Source of the DNA: Acidaminococcus sp050873445
GTDB lineage: Bacteria > Bacillota > Negativicutes > Acidaminococcales > Acidaminococcaceae
NCBI RefSeq assembly: GCF_050873445.1
Contig: NZ_JBNMIU010000011.1
Coordinates: 1 to 44,057, forward strand
Reading direction: 5' to 3'
Length of the DNA stretch: 44,057 bases
The position numbers and the translations under genes are program-made. Positions 1 through 7,167 of this stretch are shown here, in pieces. The notes below the pieces were generated by a model. That model saw nothing but the letters and a program-made list of their open reading frames with translations, did not search any database and was not told the origin of the DNA. Position 1 is the stretch's first letter, and each line of letters starts with the position of its first letter.

Positions 1-110
1 AAAATAAGCCCCTCGAGTGAGGGGCTGCCAGGAAATGTAGTGCGGTTGGTAGCCTTTAAATCTAGGGCCTTAAGGCCGAGGCAGGTAACGCGGCTTATAG
101 CCGCAGAGCA
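1..110 (+). ncRNA. 3' part of a structured non-coding RNA, possibly 6S RNA (partial)
   Basis: There is no credible reading frame here. The stretch holds three compact hairpins: GCCCCTC/GAGGGGC near 8-25, GGCC-TTAA-GGCC near 66-77 and GCGGC/GCCGC near 90-104. It ends directly at a strong intrinsic terminator. The order GCGGTTGGT, then a GCCTTAA segment, then a 3' GC-rich stem resembles the 3' half of 6S RNA as I remember it from E. coli, so 6S RNA (a sigma-70 RNA polymerase decoy) is the leading guess. The 5' half lies outside the window, so the identification cannot be completed. RNase P RNA is less likely because the usual ACAGAA before GGCTTA is missing. Confidence 0.4.
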
Positions 111-150
111 AACTACCCGTTATACGGGTAGTTTTGATTTTGCTTTTTCT
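111..150 (+). terminator. Intrinsic terminator of the upstream RNA
   Basis: A perfect 10-bp stem (111-120 with 124-133) closes a TAT loop and is followed by a T-rich tract. It would end the structured RNA upstream and separate it from the LPS gene cluster that starts at 206. Confidence 0.85.
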
Positions 151-205
151 TGCCTTCCCTCTGGCTTTACGGTAAACTAATAATGAGTATATAAAGGAGA
201 AGACC

Positions 206-955
206 ATGGGAACCTGTACCGTAGCCATTTTAACCAAAAACGAAGAAAACCATATCCTGGATGCCATTGCGTCTGCCAAACTCTGTGCGGATCAGATCTT
301 GGTGGTGGATGCAGGCAGCACGGATCACACCGTGCCCCTGGCCCGGGAAGCCGGAGCCTGCGTGGTTTTCCGGGAATGGGACAACGACTTTGCAGCCCAG
401 CGGAATTTTGCCTCCCAGCAGGCTTCCGGGGACTGGATTTTGTACCTGGACGCCGATGAGCGGATGACGCCGGATCTGGTCCGGGAAGTGAATGAGATCA
501 AAGCCGGCCGTATGGATCACCAGTATTCCTTCAAGCGGATTAACCGGGCGTTCGGCCACCAGTTCCATTTCGGTGCCTTTGGCCCGGATCGGGTGAAACG
601 ACTGTTCCCACGGGATACCGTGGAATGGGTGGGGAAGGTCCACGAGCGGCCTGAATGTCGGCTGCCCATGAAGAATCTGCCGGAAGCCCTGCTACACCAT
701 ACCTACGATTCCTATCAGCAGTGGTGGAACAAAGCCGGACAGTATACCACCCTGTGGGCGGAGGAAGCCTATGCCCGGGGCAAACGGGCTACGGCCGGAG
801 CAGCGGTGCGCCATGCCCTGGGGGGAATGCTGAAGGTATATCTGCTCCAGGGCGGATTCCTGGAAGGCAGCATGGGCTTCATTGCCACCTTGCAGCACGG
901 ATTGTATACGGCTGTGAAATATATGAAACTGATGGAAAAACAGCAGGAAAAATAA
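206..955 (+). CDS. Family 2 glycosyltransferase, LPS core type (WaaE/KdtX-like)
   Basis: This 249-residue cytoplasmic GT-A fold enzyme probably adds a glucose-type sugar to the LPS inner core. The N-terminus has the GT2 nucleotide-binding signature: strand TVAILTKNEE, VVDAGSTD at residues 33-40 and the metal-binding LDADE at 81-85. The RNFA segment just before the metal motif is typical of the WaaE/KdtX group. The ATG at 206 follows a clear AAAGGAG ribosome site. It opens a run of same-strand glycosyltransferases, with a GT8 gene 18 bp downstream, so an LPS core role is likely. Family assignment is firm; donor and acceptor sugars are inference. Confidence 0.85.
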   Translation: MGTCTVAILTKNEENHILDAIASAKLCADQILVVDAGSTDHTVPLAREAGACVVFREWDNDFAAQRNFASQQASGDWILYLDADERMTPDLVREVNEIKAGRMDHQYSFKRINRAFGHQFHFGAFGPDRVKRLFPRDTVEWVGKVHERPECRLPMKNLPEALLHHTYDSYQQWWNKAGQYTTLWAEEAYARGKRATAGAAVRHALGGMLKVYLLQGGFLEGSMGFIATLQHGLYTAVKYMKLMEKQQEK

Positions 956-973
956 ACCAAAGGGGGTGCTGGT

Positions 974-1903
974 ATGGAAGAAATCGCTGTAGTACTGGCA
1001 GCCGATGACAACTATGCCCAGCATGGAGCGGTGGCCTGTGCTTCCATCCTGGCCAACCATAAAAAAAATTTGCCCATCCATTTCTACTTTTTCAGTGATG
1101 GCATCAGCGAAACCAAGGAGGCGGCCCTGGCGGCTACTGTAACCCAGCAGCAGGGATGCATCACGTTCATTCCTACAGGCAGCCTGGAAATCAGGGCCCA
1201 TACCAGCGGCCATGTGAACCGGTCGGCCTATCTGCGCCTGCTGATCCCCAAACTGGTCCCCCGGACTGTAGATCGGGTGATCTATCTGGATACAGATCTG
1301 GTGGTGCTGGATGATATCCAGGAGCTGTGGGACATGGACCTGGCGGGGAAACCGGTAGGTGCCGTGCCCGATCTGGGCATCCTGGCTTCTTCCCGCATGC
1401 GGCGGCAGAAGGAAGAAACCCTGGGCATCCCGGAAGGGGAGCTGTATTTCAATTCCGGTGTCATGCTGCTGGATGTGGCTGCCTGGCGGAAAGAAGGATA
1501 CGGCCAGCAGGTAGTGGCATGCGTGGAAAAGGGGAATTTCCGGCATCACGACCAGGACGGACTGAACAAGGTGTTCTACCGCAACTGGCAGGCACTTCCG
1601 CTGCGCTGGAATGTAATTCCTCCTGTATTCACCCTGCCGGTGAAAGTCCTGAAGAAATCACGCTGGCGAAATCTGGCTCTGGAAGCCCTGGAGCGGCCCG
1701 CTGTTTTCCATTGGGCCGGACGGTACAAACCCTGGGAATTCCAGCCCAAGGGGCGGTTCAATGAAAGCTATTACACCTATCTGGAACGGACAGCCTTTTC
1801 CGGGGTATCGATGCCCCAGCCCGGGAGGGATATGAAGGGAAAATCCATTGCCCGGCAGCAGCTGCGGCTGAAGCTGGCAGAATTATGGAAGAAGTTGTTT
1901 TGA
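974..1903 (+). CDS. Family 8 glycosyltransferase (LPS glucosyl/galactosyltransferase-like)
   Basis: A 309-residue GT8 enzyme, the family of LPS hexosyltransferases such as WaaJ and WaaO and of GspA. The start VVLAADDNY matches the family's nucleotide-sugar strand. The metal-binding DxD is in YLDTDLV (residues 104-110), followed by the acceptor-loop YFNSGVMLLD and a C-terminal FHWAGRYKPW block that supplies the second metal ligand region. Ribosome site AGGGGGTG precedes ATG 974. It sits between a GT2 enzyme and the O-antigen ligase, and two more GT8 genes follow, so several hexose additions to the core are expected. The exact sugar cannot be read from sequence. Confidence 0.88.
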   Translation: MEEIAVVLAADDNYAQHGAVACASILANHKKNLPIHFYFFSDGISETKEAALAATVTQQQGCITFIPTGSLEIRAHTSGHVNRSAYLRLLIPKLVPRTVDRVIYLDTDLVVLDDIQELWDMDLAGKPVGAVPDLGILASSRMRRQKEETLGIPEGELYFNSGVMLLDVAAWRKEGYGQQVVACVEKGNFRHHDQDGLNKVFYRNWQALPLRWNVIPPVFTLPVKVLKKSRWRNLALEALERPAVFHWAGRYKPWEFQPKGRFNESYYTYLERTAFSGVSMPQPGRDMKGKSIARQQLRLKLAELWKKLF

Positions 1904-1927
1904 AAAATTAAGGGAAGTCTCACACCA

Positions 1928-3124
1928 ATGATTATAGGGGATAAATTTGAGAGTCTGGTTTTGTTTTTATTGAATGTTTATATATTCTTTTTGAGTACGA
2001 CGAACTGGAATGCGGGACTGAGTATCAGCGCAGGGTTACTGACTCTTATTGCGGGGTACGTTTACTTCTCAAAAAAAAGCACAATTCAGTGGAAAGAGAA
2101 AAATTTTCTGTATGCATTTGGCTTTTTTACGGCCATGGTTGTACTGGCGTCCTTTTTATCGGGGACAAAGAATGGAAGAACAGCCATAAAGCTGTTTTCA
2201 TATTCTATGCCCATGTTTCTGTTTTATTTTTTGTTGCAAAGAAAGGATCAGAGAATAGCCAAATTATGGCCAGGCCTTCTTGCAGGACTTTGGGTACTGA
2301 ATGGATATGGAATTCGGCAATTGTTTCAGCATGGTCTGAGTCAGCGAGTCCATGGACCTGTAGCTTCACCCAATACCTATGCCATGGTGTTGGAAGTGGT
2401 TATTCCTTGGTTGATTTTTGAAGCCATTAAATACAGGAGAAATCATCAAGTAGGACGCTATATCCTATCGCTTGTAACCGTGGTAGTATCAACGATGCTG
2501 CTTTTTACCAGTTTTTCCCGTGGCGGGATTATAGGCTTCCTGATTGGTGGTATTGGAGTTTTCCTGGTCCAAAAACTGGCACAGCGAGAATGGTGTATCC
2601 CAAGAATTGTCGGCCTGTTTTGTGTGCTTATTTTTATATTGACGGGGCTTTTTTTTAAAACAGCTGCTTTCTATAATAATCGTTCTTATGATGGAGAAAG
2701 AAAACTTTTGTGGACATCGGCTTATCATATGTGGGCTGATCATAAAGTATGTGGCGTTGGAATTAGTACCTGGAATACTGTATATCGTCAAAAGTATATT
2801 CTTCCAGGAGCAAGAGAACCGGGTTTGATGCTGCCGCACAATAATATTGCGGATTTCTTTTCAGCGACAGGTACCTTAGGAGGGATAGGGTATCTGGTTT
2901 TTATGGGATATACTTTTTATCTGCTTTTAAAAAAACGATATGATGAACCTGACAACAATTATCTGCTTGTCATGTTCTGGATTACCACGGCTTTTTTTAT
3001 TCATGGGATGGTTGACAATACCATGTTCTCTAAATATGGACTTCGTTTATATTATGCGTTATGGGGAATCACGCTGGCATCATTTGCCTATAAAAATAAT
3101 ATGATTGATGGGGATAAGGAGTAA
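1928..3124 (+). CDS. O-antigen ligase/polymerase family membrane protein (WaaL/Wzy-like)
   Basis: A 398-residue polytopic inner-membrane protein with about ten hydrophobic helices. It carries the Wzy_C region: a TSFSRGG turn near the middle, then a large periplasmic loop with the LPHNN motif, whose histidine is functionally important in WaaL. Such proteins join undecaprenyl-linked glycan to lipid A-core (WaaL) or polymerise O-units (Wzy). No flippase or O-unit synthesis genes are in the window, so ligase is favoured but not proven. The base composition turns markedly A+T-rich here, with frequent AT-ending codons, unlike the G+C-rich genes before it. This suggests acquisition or exchange of this block. 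The ribosome site before ATG 1928 is weak. Confidence 0.8.
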   Translation: MIIGDKFESLVLFLLNVYIFFLSTTNWNAGLSISAGLLTLIAGYVYFSKKSTIQWKEKNFLYAFGFFTAMVVLASFLSGTKNGRTAIKLFSYSMPMFLFYFLLQRKDQRIAKLWPGLLAGLWVLNGYGIRQLFQHGLSQRVHGPVASPNTYAMVLEVVIPWLIFEAIKYRRNHQVGRYILSLVTVVVSTMLLFTSFSRGGIIGFLIGGIGVFLVQKLAQREWCIPRIVGLFCVLIFILTGLFFKTAAFYNNRSYDGERKLLWTSAYHMWADHKVCGVGISTWNTVYRQKYILPGAREPGLMLPHNNIADFFSATGTLGGIGYLVFMGYTFYLLLKKRYDEPDNNYLLVMFWITTAFFIHGMVDNTMFSKYGLRLYYALWGITLASFAYKNNMIDGDKE

Positions 3125-3131
3125 GAAATCG

Positions 3132-3878
3132 ATGGGATTTTATCATTACGTAATCAGTGATAAAGTAATGAGCGAACGAAAAAAGAACATCATTCGTAGC
3201 TTTACTCAATGGGAAATTACACCAAACTTTTTTGATGCTGTAATTGGAAAAAATTTAACACAGAAGCAATTGAAAATGCTTTCGTGTGATTATGGATTAC
3301 TTAAATTGGGTGCCATTGGCTGTGCTTTATCCCATTTGGGGATTTATAAAAAATTCTTGAGTACGGCAGAAAAGTATGTCTATGTTTTTGAGGATGATGT
3401 TCAACTTACAGAAGATTTTATCAGGCTCCAGCCTAAAATCCAACAATTCATGAACAAACGGACAGAATCTACCGTATTGGCTCTTTATAAATTTGATGGG
3501 TTGAAGAAAAAAGTCGAAAAGTTGGATGATGGTGTATATATTATGAGAAGTCTGGCAGGAACTGCGTCTCACGCTTATGTAATTAACAGGGGCGCTGCAG
3601 AAAATTTGCTGAAAGCACAGACACTTGTACGAATAGAAATGGATGCTTGGGCGATTTATCAAAAATTAGGATTCCTAAATCTTTACTGTGTAAATAAGGA
3701 CTTAGTGAGGTTAAACGAAAATCTGAGTTGTGTATCTACTATCGAAATTGAATCGGATGGATTAAATAATACAAAAATCAAAAATCAAAAATCAAAAATC
3801 AAAAATCAAAAATCAAAAATCAAAAATCAAAAATCAAAAATCAAAAATCAAACAGTATCATTTTCGATATTGGTATGA
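3132..3878 (+). CDS. Family 25 LPS glycosyltransferase, repeat-containing and out of phase at its 3' end
   Basis: GT25 enzymes (LgtB/Lex2B type) add galactose or glucose to LPS. Family blocks are clear: GAIGCALSH, the EDDV metal motif in YVYVFEDDV, and GTASHAYVINRGAA. I place the start at ATG 3132, which follows AAGGAG; longer openings at 3105/3108 overlap waaL. At about codon 214 the frame enters eleven tandem CAAAAAT heptamers (3772-3848), translated as a KIKNQKS repeat, and stops at 3878 after a short unrelated tail (248 residues). The frame that would be used with one unit fewer or two more encodes a plausible basic C-terminus (YWYDQLSVADKIR...) ending at 3963, one base before the next gene. 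I read this copy as the switched-off or altered phase of a phase-variable gene. Confidence 0.85.
   Translation: MGFYHYVISDKVMSERKKNIIRSFTQWEITPNFFDAVIGKNLTQKQLKMLSCDYGLLKLGAIGCALSHLGIYKKFLSTAEKYVYVFEDDVQLTEDFIRLQPKIQQFMNKRTESTVLALYKFDGLKKKVEKLDDGVYIMRSLAGTASHAYVINRGAAENLLKAQTLVRIEMDAWAIYQKLGFLNLYCVNKDLVRLNENLSCVSTIEIESDGLNNTKIKNQKSKIKNQKSKIKNQKSKIKNQTVSFSILV
3772..3852 (+). repeat. Heptanucleotide tandem repeat (CAAAAAT, 11 full copies), slippage tract
   Basis: Eleven exact copies of CAAAAAT run from 3772 to 3848, followed by a partial CAAA. Seven is not a multiple of three, so each unit gained or lost shifts the reading frame of the GT25 gene. From the three frames after the tract: 11 units end at 3878, 12 units would end at 3928, and 10 or 13 units would end at 3963 (present coordinates). 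This is the layout of contingency loci that switch by slipped-strand mispairing. Confidence 0.97.
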
Positions 3879-3964
3879 TCAATTATCAGTCGCTGATAAG
3901 ATTCGATTTATTGTCCGGCGTTTGTTAAGACATATTCAGGAGTTATATTACGAAAAAGAGTAGA

Positions 3965-5020
3965 ATGGAATATAAAAATATTTTTATTGATGGTATTATG
4001 CATATGGGGGATATGGTCATGACGGCATCTGTGCTGCCGGTCCTTCGGAAAAATTGTCCAGAAGCGACTATTACATATCTCTGCAGTGCCGATCTGGCTT
4101 TTGTGGCTAATCTGTTGGATGGGGTAGATCAGGTAATCCCTTACCGATATAAGAGCAAAGGCGGATATATGGATGTGTATCGTATGGGACGGCAGTTGGC
4201 TAAATACAATTTTGACCTGGGAATCTCTCTTGATCCAAGAGAACGGGTTACTTTAATGAAATGGTTTGCGCAAATCCCTGAACGAATCAGTATGGAACAG
4301 GCATTAGGATGGAAATTGGGTTGGGAAAAATTGTTTTATACCCGAGATCTTTCTCTGCCACAAGGCTGGAAGTACCAGGAGCATTCCATGGCATCCAGTT
4401 TTCAGCAGATGATGCGAGACTATTTTGGAGATCCGGAAACGGGTTTTATTCCACCCAAATTGAAGGTAACGGAAGAGGATAAGGAATGGGCACAGGACTT
4501 GTTAAAAAAAGTGCCGGCAGGCAGTAAAAAAATTGCCATTTGTTTCCAAACTACAACCCAAACGAAAGACTGGCCTGTGGAAAAATTCAGCGCTTTGGGT
4601 AACTGGCTCCAGACTCAATATGGAGCAACCCTGCTTCTTACAGGCATTCCGGCCCATACCCAGCGGGCAGAAGCAATCATGGCCGGGTTACAGAACCATC
4701 AACAGGTTATCAATCTGGTGGGAATGACCACATTTCAGCAATTGGTAGCGCTTTTGTCTCAGGTAGATCTGTTGATTTCTCTGGATACAGGGACAGCTCA
4801 TATCGGGGCAGCAGCAGGATGCTCGGTGGTAACTATTTTTACTCACAATTCTCCTGTCATCTATCGAGCTCCTGGGTATCATTGTGAAACAGTGAGTGCT
4901 CATTTACCATGTTCAGGAAAGCATATCTGCATTGGGCCGATGAGATGTAAAAAGACAGACTGCGTAGATGGGGTAACCCTGGCTATGGTCCAGGAAAAAG
5001 TGAAAAAATTTTTGGGATAG
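3965..5020 (+). CDS. Family 9 heptosyltransferase (ADP-heptose:LPS heptosyltransferase-like)
   Basis: A 351-residue GT9 protein of the GT-B fold, related to WaaF/WaaQ/WaaC, which add L,D-heptose to the LPS inner core from ADP-heptose. Supporting segments are the N-terminal HMGDMVMTASVLPVLR, the central KDWPVEKFSALG block, LLLTGIP, and LISLDTGTAHIGAA, the nucleotide-binding signature of the family. A cysteine-rich tail (CSGKHICIGPMRC) is also seen in many family members. The full-length frame of the preceding GT25 gene would end one base before this ATG, while the sequenced frame ends 86 bases earlier. Translation here might therefore depend on the repeat state upstream. The gene is A+T-rich, like waaL. 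Confidence 0.87.
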   Translation: MEYKNIFIDGIMHMGDMVMTASVLPVLRKNCPEATITYLCSADLAFVANLLDGVDQVIPYRYKSKGGYMDVYRMGRQLAKYNFDLGISLDPRERVTLMKWFAQIPERISMEQALGWKLGWEKLFYTRDLSLPQGWKYQEHSMASSFQQMMRDYFGDPETGFIPPKLKVTEEDKEWAQDLLKKVPAGSKKIAICFQTTTQTKDWPVEKFSALGNWLQTQYGATLLLTGIPAHTQRAEAIMAGLQNHQQVINLVGMTTFQQLVALLSQVDLLISLDTGTAHIGAAAGCSVVTIFTHNSPVIYRAPGYHCETVSAHLPCSGKHICIGPMRCKKTDCVDGVTLAMVQEKVKKFLG

Positions 5021-5033
5021 AGAAAGGAAGTTT

Positions 5034-6008
5034 ATGGAAATTCCGGCTAAATTAGAAAAGAAATATGTTTTGTTGGGAAACCAGGCAATTTTGCAAGATA
5101 ATCAGGCCATCCATATTGGCTATGGAACAGATGAGAATTTTGTTATGCCTATGGGTGTTTCCATAGTTTCGGTACTGGAAAATAATCCTGCATATTCTTT
5201 TATCTTTCATGTTATGACGGAAGGTCTTAGTGAGAAAAGTGTGGGACAGCTGGATGCGCTGGCTTCCACTTATCCCAATTGTGTCATCTGTATCCATGAA
5301 CTACAATTACAGATCCTGGATGGGCTGCCAGTTTTTTCTTCGCTGGGCCGGGCATCTTATTATCGGATATTCCTGGAAAAACTGGTGCCTGAAAGACTTT
5401 CCCGTGTCCTGTATCTGGATGGAGATATTGTCTGCTTGGGAAATCTGAACGAATTGATAAAAAGAGATTTTTCCAATGCAATCGTCATGGTAGTCAAGGA
5501 TAAGCCCGTTACTGCGGAAAAACAGGAAAGGAAATTCCATCTGACTGATTATTTCAATTCAGGTATGCTCTACATCAATCTGGAGCAGTGGAAAAAACAA
5601 AAAGTGGCAGAGCATCTTCTGGAAGTATTTTTTGCGCACAAGGAAGAACTGAATCATGTGGATCAAGATGCATTGAATATTGTTCTGCAGGGGTATAAAA
5701 GGTTGCTGGACGAGAGATTCAATTTTATTCCGGGGGATGACCCGATTGAAGAAGTTCCTGAGGGGACAGTGTTCCTTCATTATGCAGGCACTAAACCATG
5801 GTACTATTGGTTGGATTTCCCATTACAAAGATATTTTAAAAAATATTATGCGGTATCGCCCTGGAAAAATCAGCCTATGGATCGGCCGCGTAATTACCGG
5901 GAGATGCATTACTTGTCCCGTTTTTATCGAAAGCAGGGGCAGTTTGGCAAAAGTTTCTATTGGGTACTGAAATATCTGGTGACGAAAGTAGGAACAAAAA
6001 TAAAATAA
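5034..6008 (+). CDS. Family 8 glycosyltransferase (LPS type), second copy
   Basis: A 324-residue GT8 enzyme with the nucleotide-sugar strand IHIGYGTDENF, the DxD motif in YLDGDIV (residues 127-133), YFNSGMLYIN, HVDQDALN and a C-terminal FLHYAGTKPWYYW block. The family transfers hexoses to LPS with retention of configuration. ATG 5034 follows AAAGGAAG and is 13 bp from the heptosyltransferase stop, so they are very likely co-transcribed. It is similar in layout to the next gene (shared SVLENNP segment after the first strand), which suggests tandem duplication, but it keeps the A+T-rich composition while the next gene is G+C-rich. Confidence 0.88.
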   Translation: MEIPAKLEKKYVLLGNQAILQDNQAIHIGYGTDENFVMPMGVSIVSVLENNPAYSFIFHVMTEGLSEKSVGQLDALASTYPNCVICIHELQLQILDGLPVFSSLGRASYYRIFLEKLVPERLSRVLYLDGDIVCLGNLNELIKRDFSNAIVMVVKDKPVTAEKQERKFHLTDYFNSGMLYINLEQWKKQKVAEHLLEVFFAHKEELNHVDQDALNIVLQGYKRLLDERFNFIPGDDPIEEVPEGTVFLHYAGTKPWYYWLDFPLQRYFKKYYAVSPWKNQPMDRPRNYREMHYLSRFYRKQGQFGKSFYWVLKYLVTKVGTKIK

Positions 6009-6032
6009 GGGTGAAGATATACAGGAGATGTA

Positions 6033-7028
6033 ATGAAGACATTTGAACCTGTTTTTTTCGATTTGAAAAATTTCATCAAAAAACAGGAAACTTTTGATGC
6101 CTTGCCGGCAGAGAGCGAAAATCCCTGGCATGTGGCCTACAATGTAAATGACCCGTTTTTCCAGATCATGGGGGCATCCATGGTTTCCGTCCTGGAGAAT
6201 AATCCGGGGCAGCCTCTGGTGTTCCATCTGTTTACCGACGGGTACAGTCCGGACAACGCCGACAAGGTCCGGCAGGTGGCGGAAAAATGGCACTGCCGCT
6301 GCGTGCTGTATGAGTTGAATATGGAACCTTTCCAGGATTTCCATGTGAAGGTGGCCCGGTTCTCTCGGATTACCTACGGGCGCCTGTACATGGCTAAGGT
6401 GCTGCAGGCGGAAACGGACCGGTTCCTGTATCTGGATGCGGATACCATGGTGATCCGGTCATTGAAGCCGCTGTTCGTCCTGGATATGACGGGGAAGGCC
6501 ATGGGAGCCGTTTCCGAACGGCCGAAAGATGCGGCCTACCGGGGCGGGTACCTGAAGCTGAAGAACGGAAAGTATTTCAATGACGGAATCATGATCGTGA
6601 ACATCCCCGAATGGGAAAAACAGGGCATTACGGAAAAGGCTTTTTCTTTTCAGAAGGAACCACGGGAACGGTTCCTGGGCCAGAGCCAGGATGTGCTGAA
6701 CCTGACCTTTGACGGGAGCAACCTGTTTCTGCCGCTGGTATACAATGAATTCGGCGGGGGCGAAGATGACCGGGGCCAGGGAGTGATCATCCACTGGACA
6801 GGACGGCGGAAGCCCTGGCAGATGGTGCTGGCATCCTTCGATGCCCAGTGGCGGAAATACAATGCCCTGTCACCCTGGGAGACCATTACAAATACCTTAC
6901 CCATCAAGAAGCCGGAGAACTACCACGACTTCAGACAATGGGCCAAGTTCCGCAAAAAAGAAAGTCTGGCCGATTATCTGTGGGGTATGGGTTGGTATGC
7001 GATTTTGAAGATCCGGTATAAGTTGTAA
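6033..7028 (+). CDS. Family 8 glycosyltransferase (LPS type), third copy
   Basis: A 331-residue GT8 protein: NVNDPFFQIMGASMVSVLENNP at the nucleotide-binding end, DxD in YLDADTM (residues 133-139), YFNDGIMIVN, QSQDVLNL and a C-terminal HWTGRRKPW block. It is probably the third hexosyltransferase of this locus and acts at the cytoplasmic face on growing lipid A-core. An AGGAGA ribosome site precedes ATG 6033. Codon use returns to the G+C-rich style of the first two glycosyltransferases after roughly the first 100 bases, marking the right edge of the A+T-rich block. The last gene of the run; no clear terminator follows. Confidence 0.88.
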   Translation: MKTFEPVFFDLKNFIKKQETFDALPAESENPWHVAYNVNDPFFQIMGASMVSVLENNPGQPLVFHLFTDGYSPDNADKVRQVAEKWHCRCVLYELNMEPFQDFHVKVARFSRITYGRLYMAKVLQAETDRFLYLDADTMVIRSLKPLFVLDMTGKAMGAVSERPKDAAYRGGYLKLKNGKYFNDGIMIVNIPEWEKQGITEKAFSFQKEPRERFLGQSQDVLNLTFDGSNLFLPLVYNEFGGGEDDRGQGVIIHWTGRRKPWQMVLASFDAQWRKYNALSPWETITNTLPIKKPENYHDFRQWAKFRKKESLADYLWGMGWYAILKIRYKL

Positions 7029-7167
7029 AAGCGAAAGCTGTTTTAATGAAATGGGAAAAATTCACTTCTAAGAATATTTATTATTTTAGAAAATGAATAA
7101 TATAACTAATTGTTAAGACCGGACTATAATTGACCTAAAAGGGCGGGAATGTCTTTTGCTTTTTTTG

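Noticed and set aside
40..110. RNase P RNA 3' end, from a GCGGCTTATAG segment
   Set aside because: The P4 strand consensus ACAGAA before GGCTTA is missing, and the segment instead forms its own perfect GCGGC/GCCGC hairpin.
3105..3131. An earlier start for the GT25 gene
   Set aside because: TTG 3105 and ATG 3108 lie within the end of waaL with no ribosome site; ATG 3132 follows AAGGAG and fits the family N-terminus.
3772..3852. CRISPR-like or minisatellite array
   Set aside because: The unit is seven bases with no spacers, inside a coding sequence. It is a simple tandem repeat.
7029..7167. A promoter or small gene between the third GT8 and the eptA-like gene
   Set aside because: The stretch is A+T-rich with TATAAT at 7125-7130, but its only TTG-type partner is nine bases away. 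There is no coding frame and no clear terminator stem.
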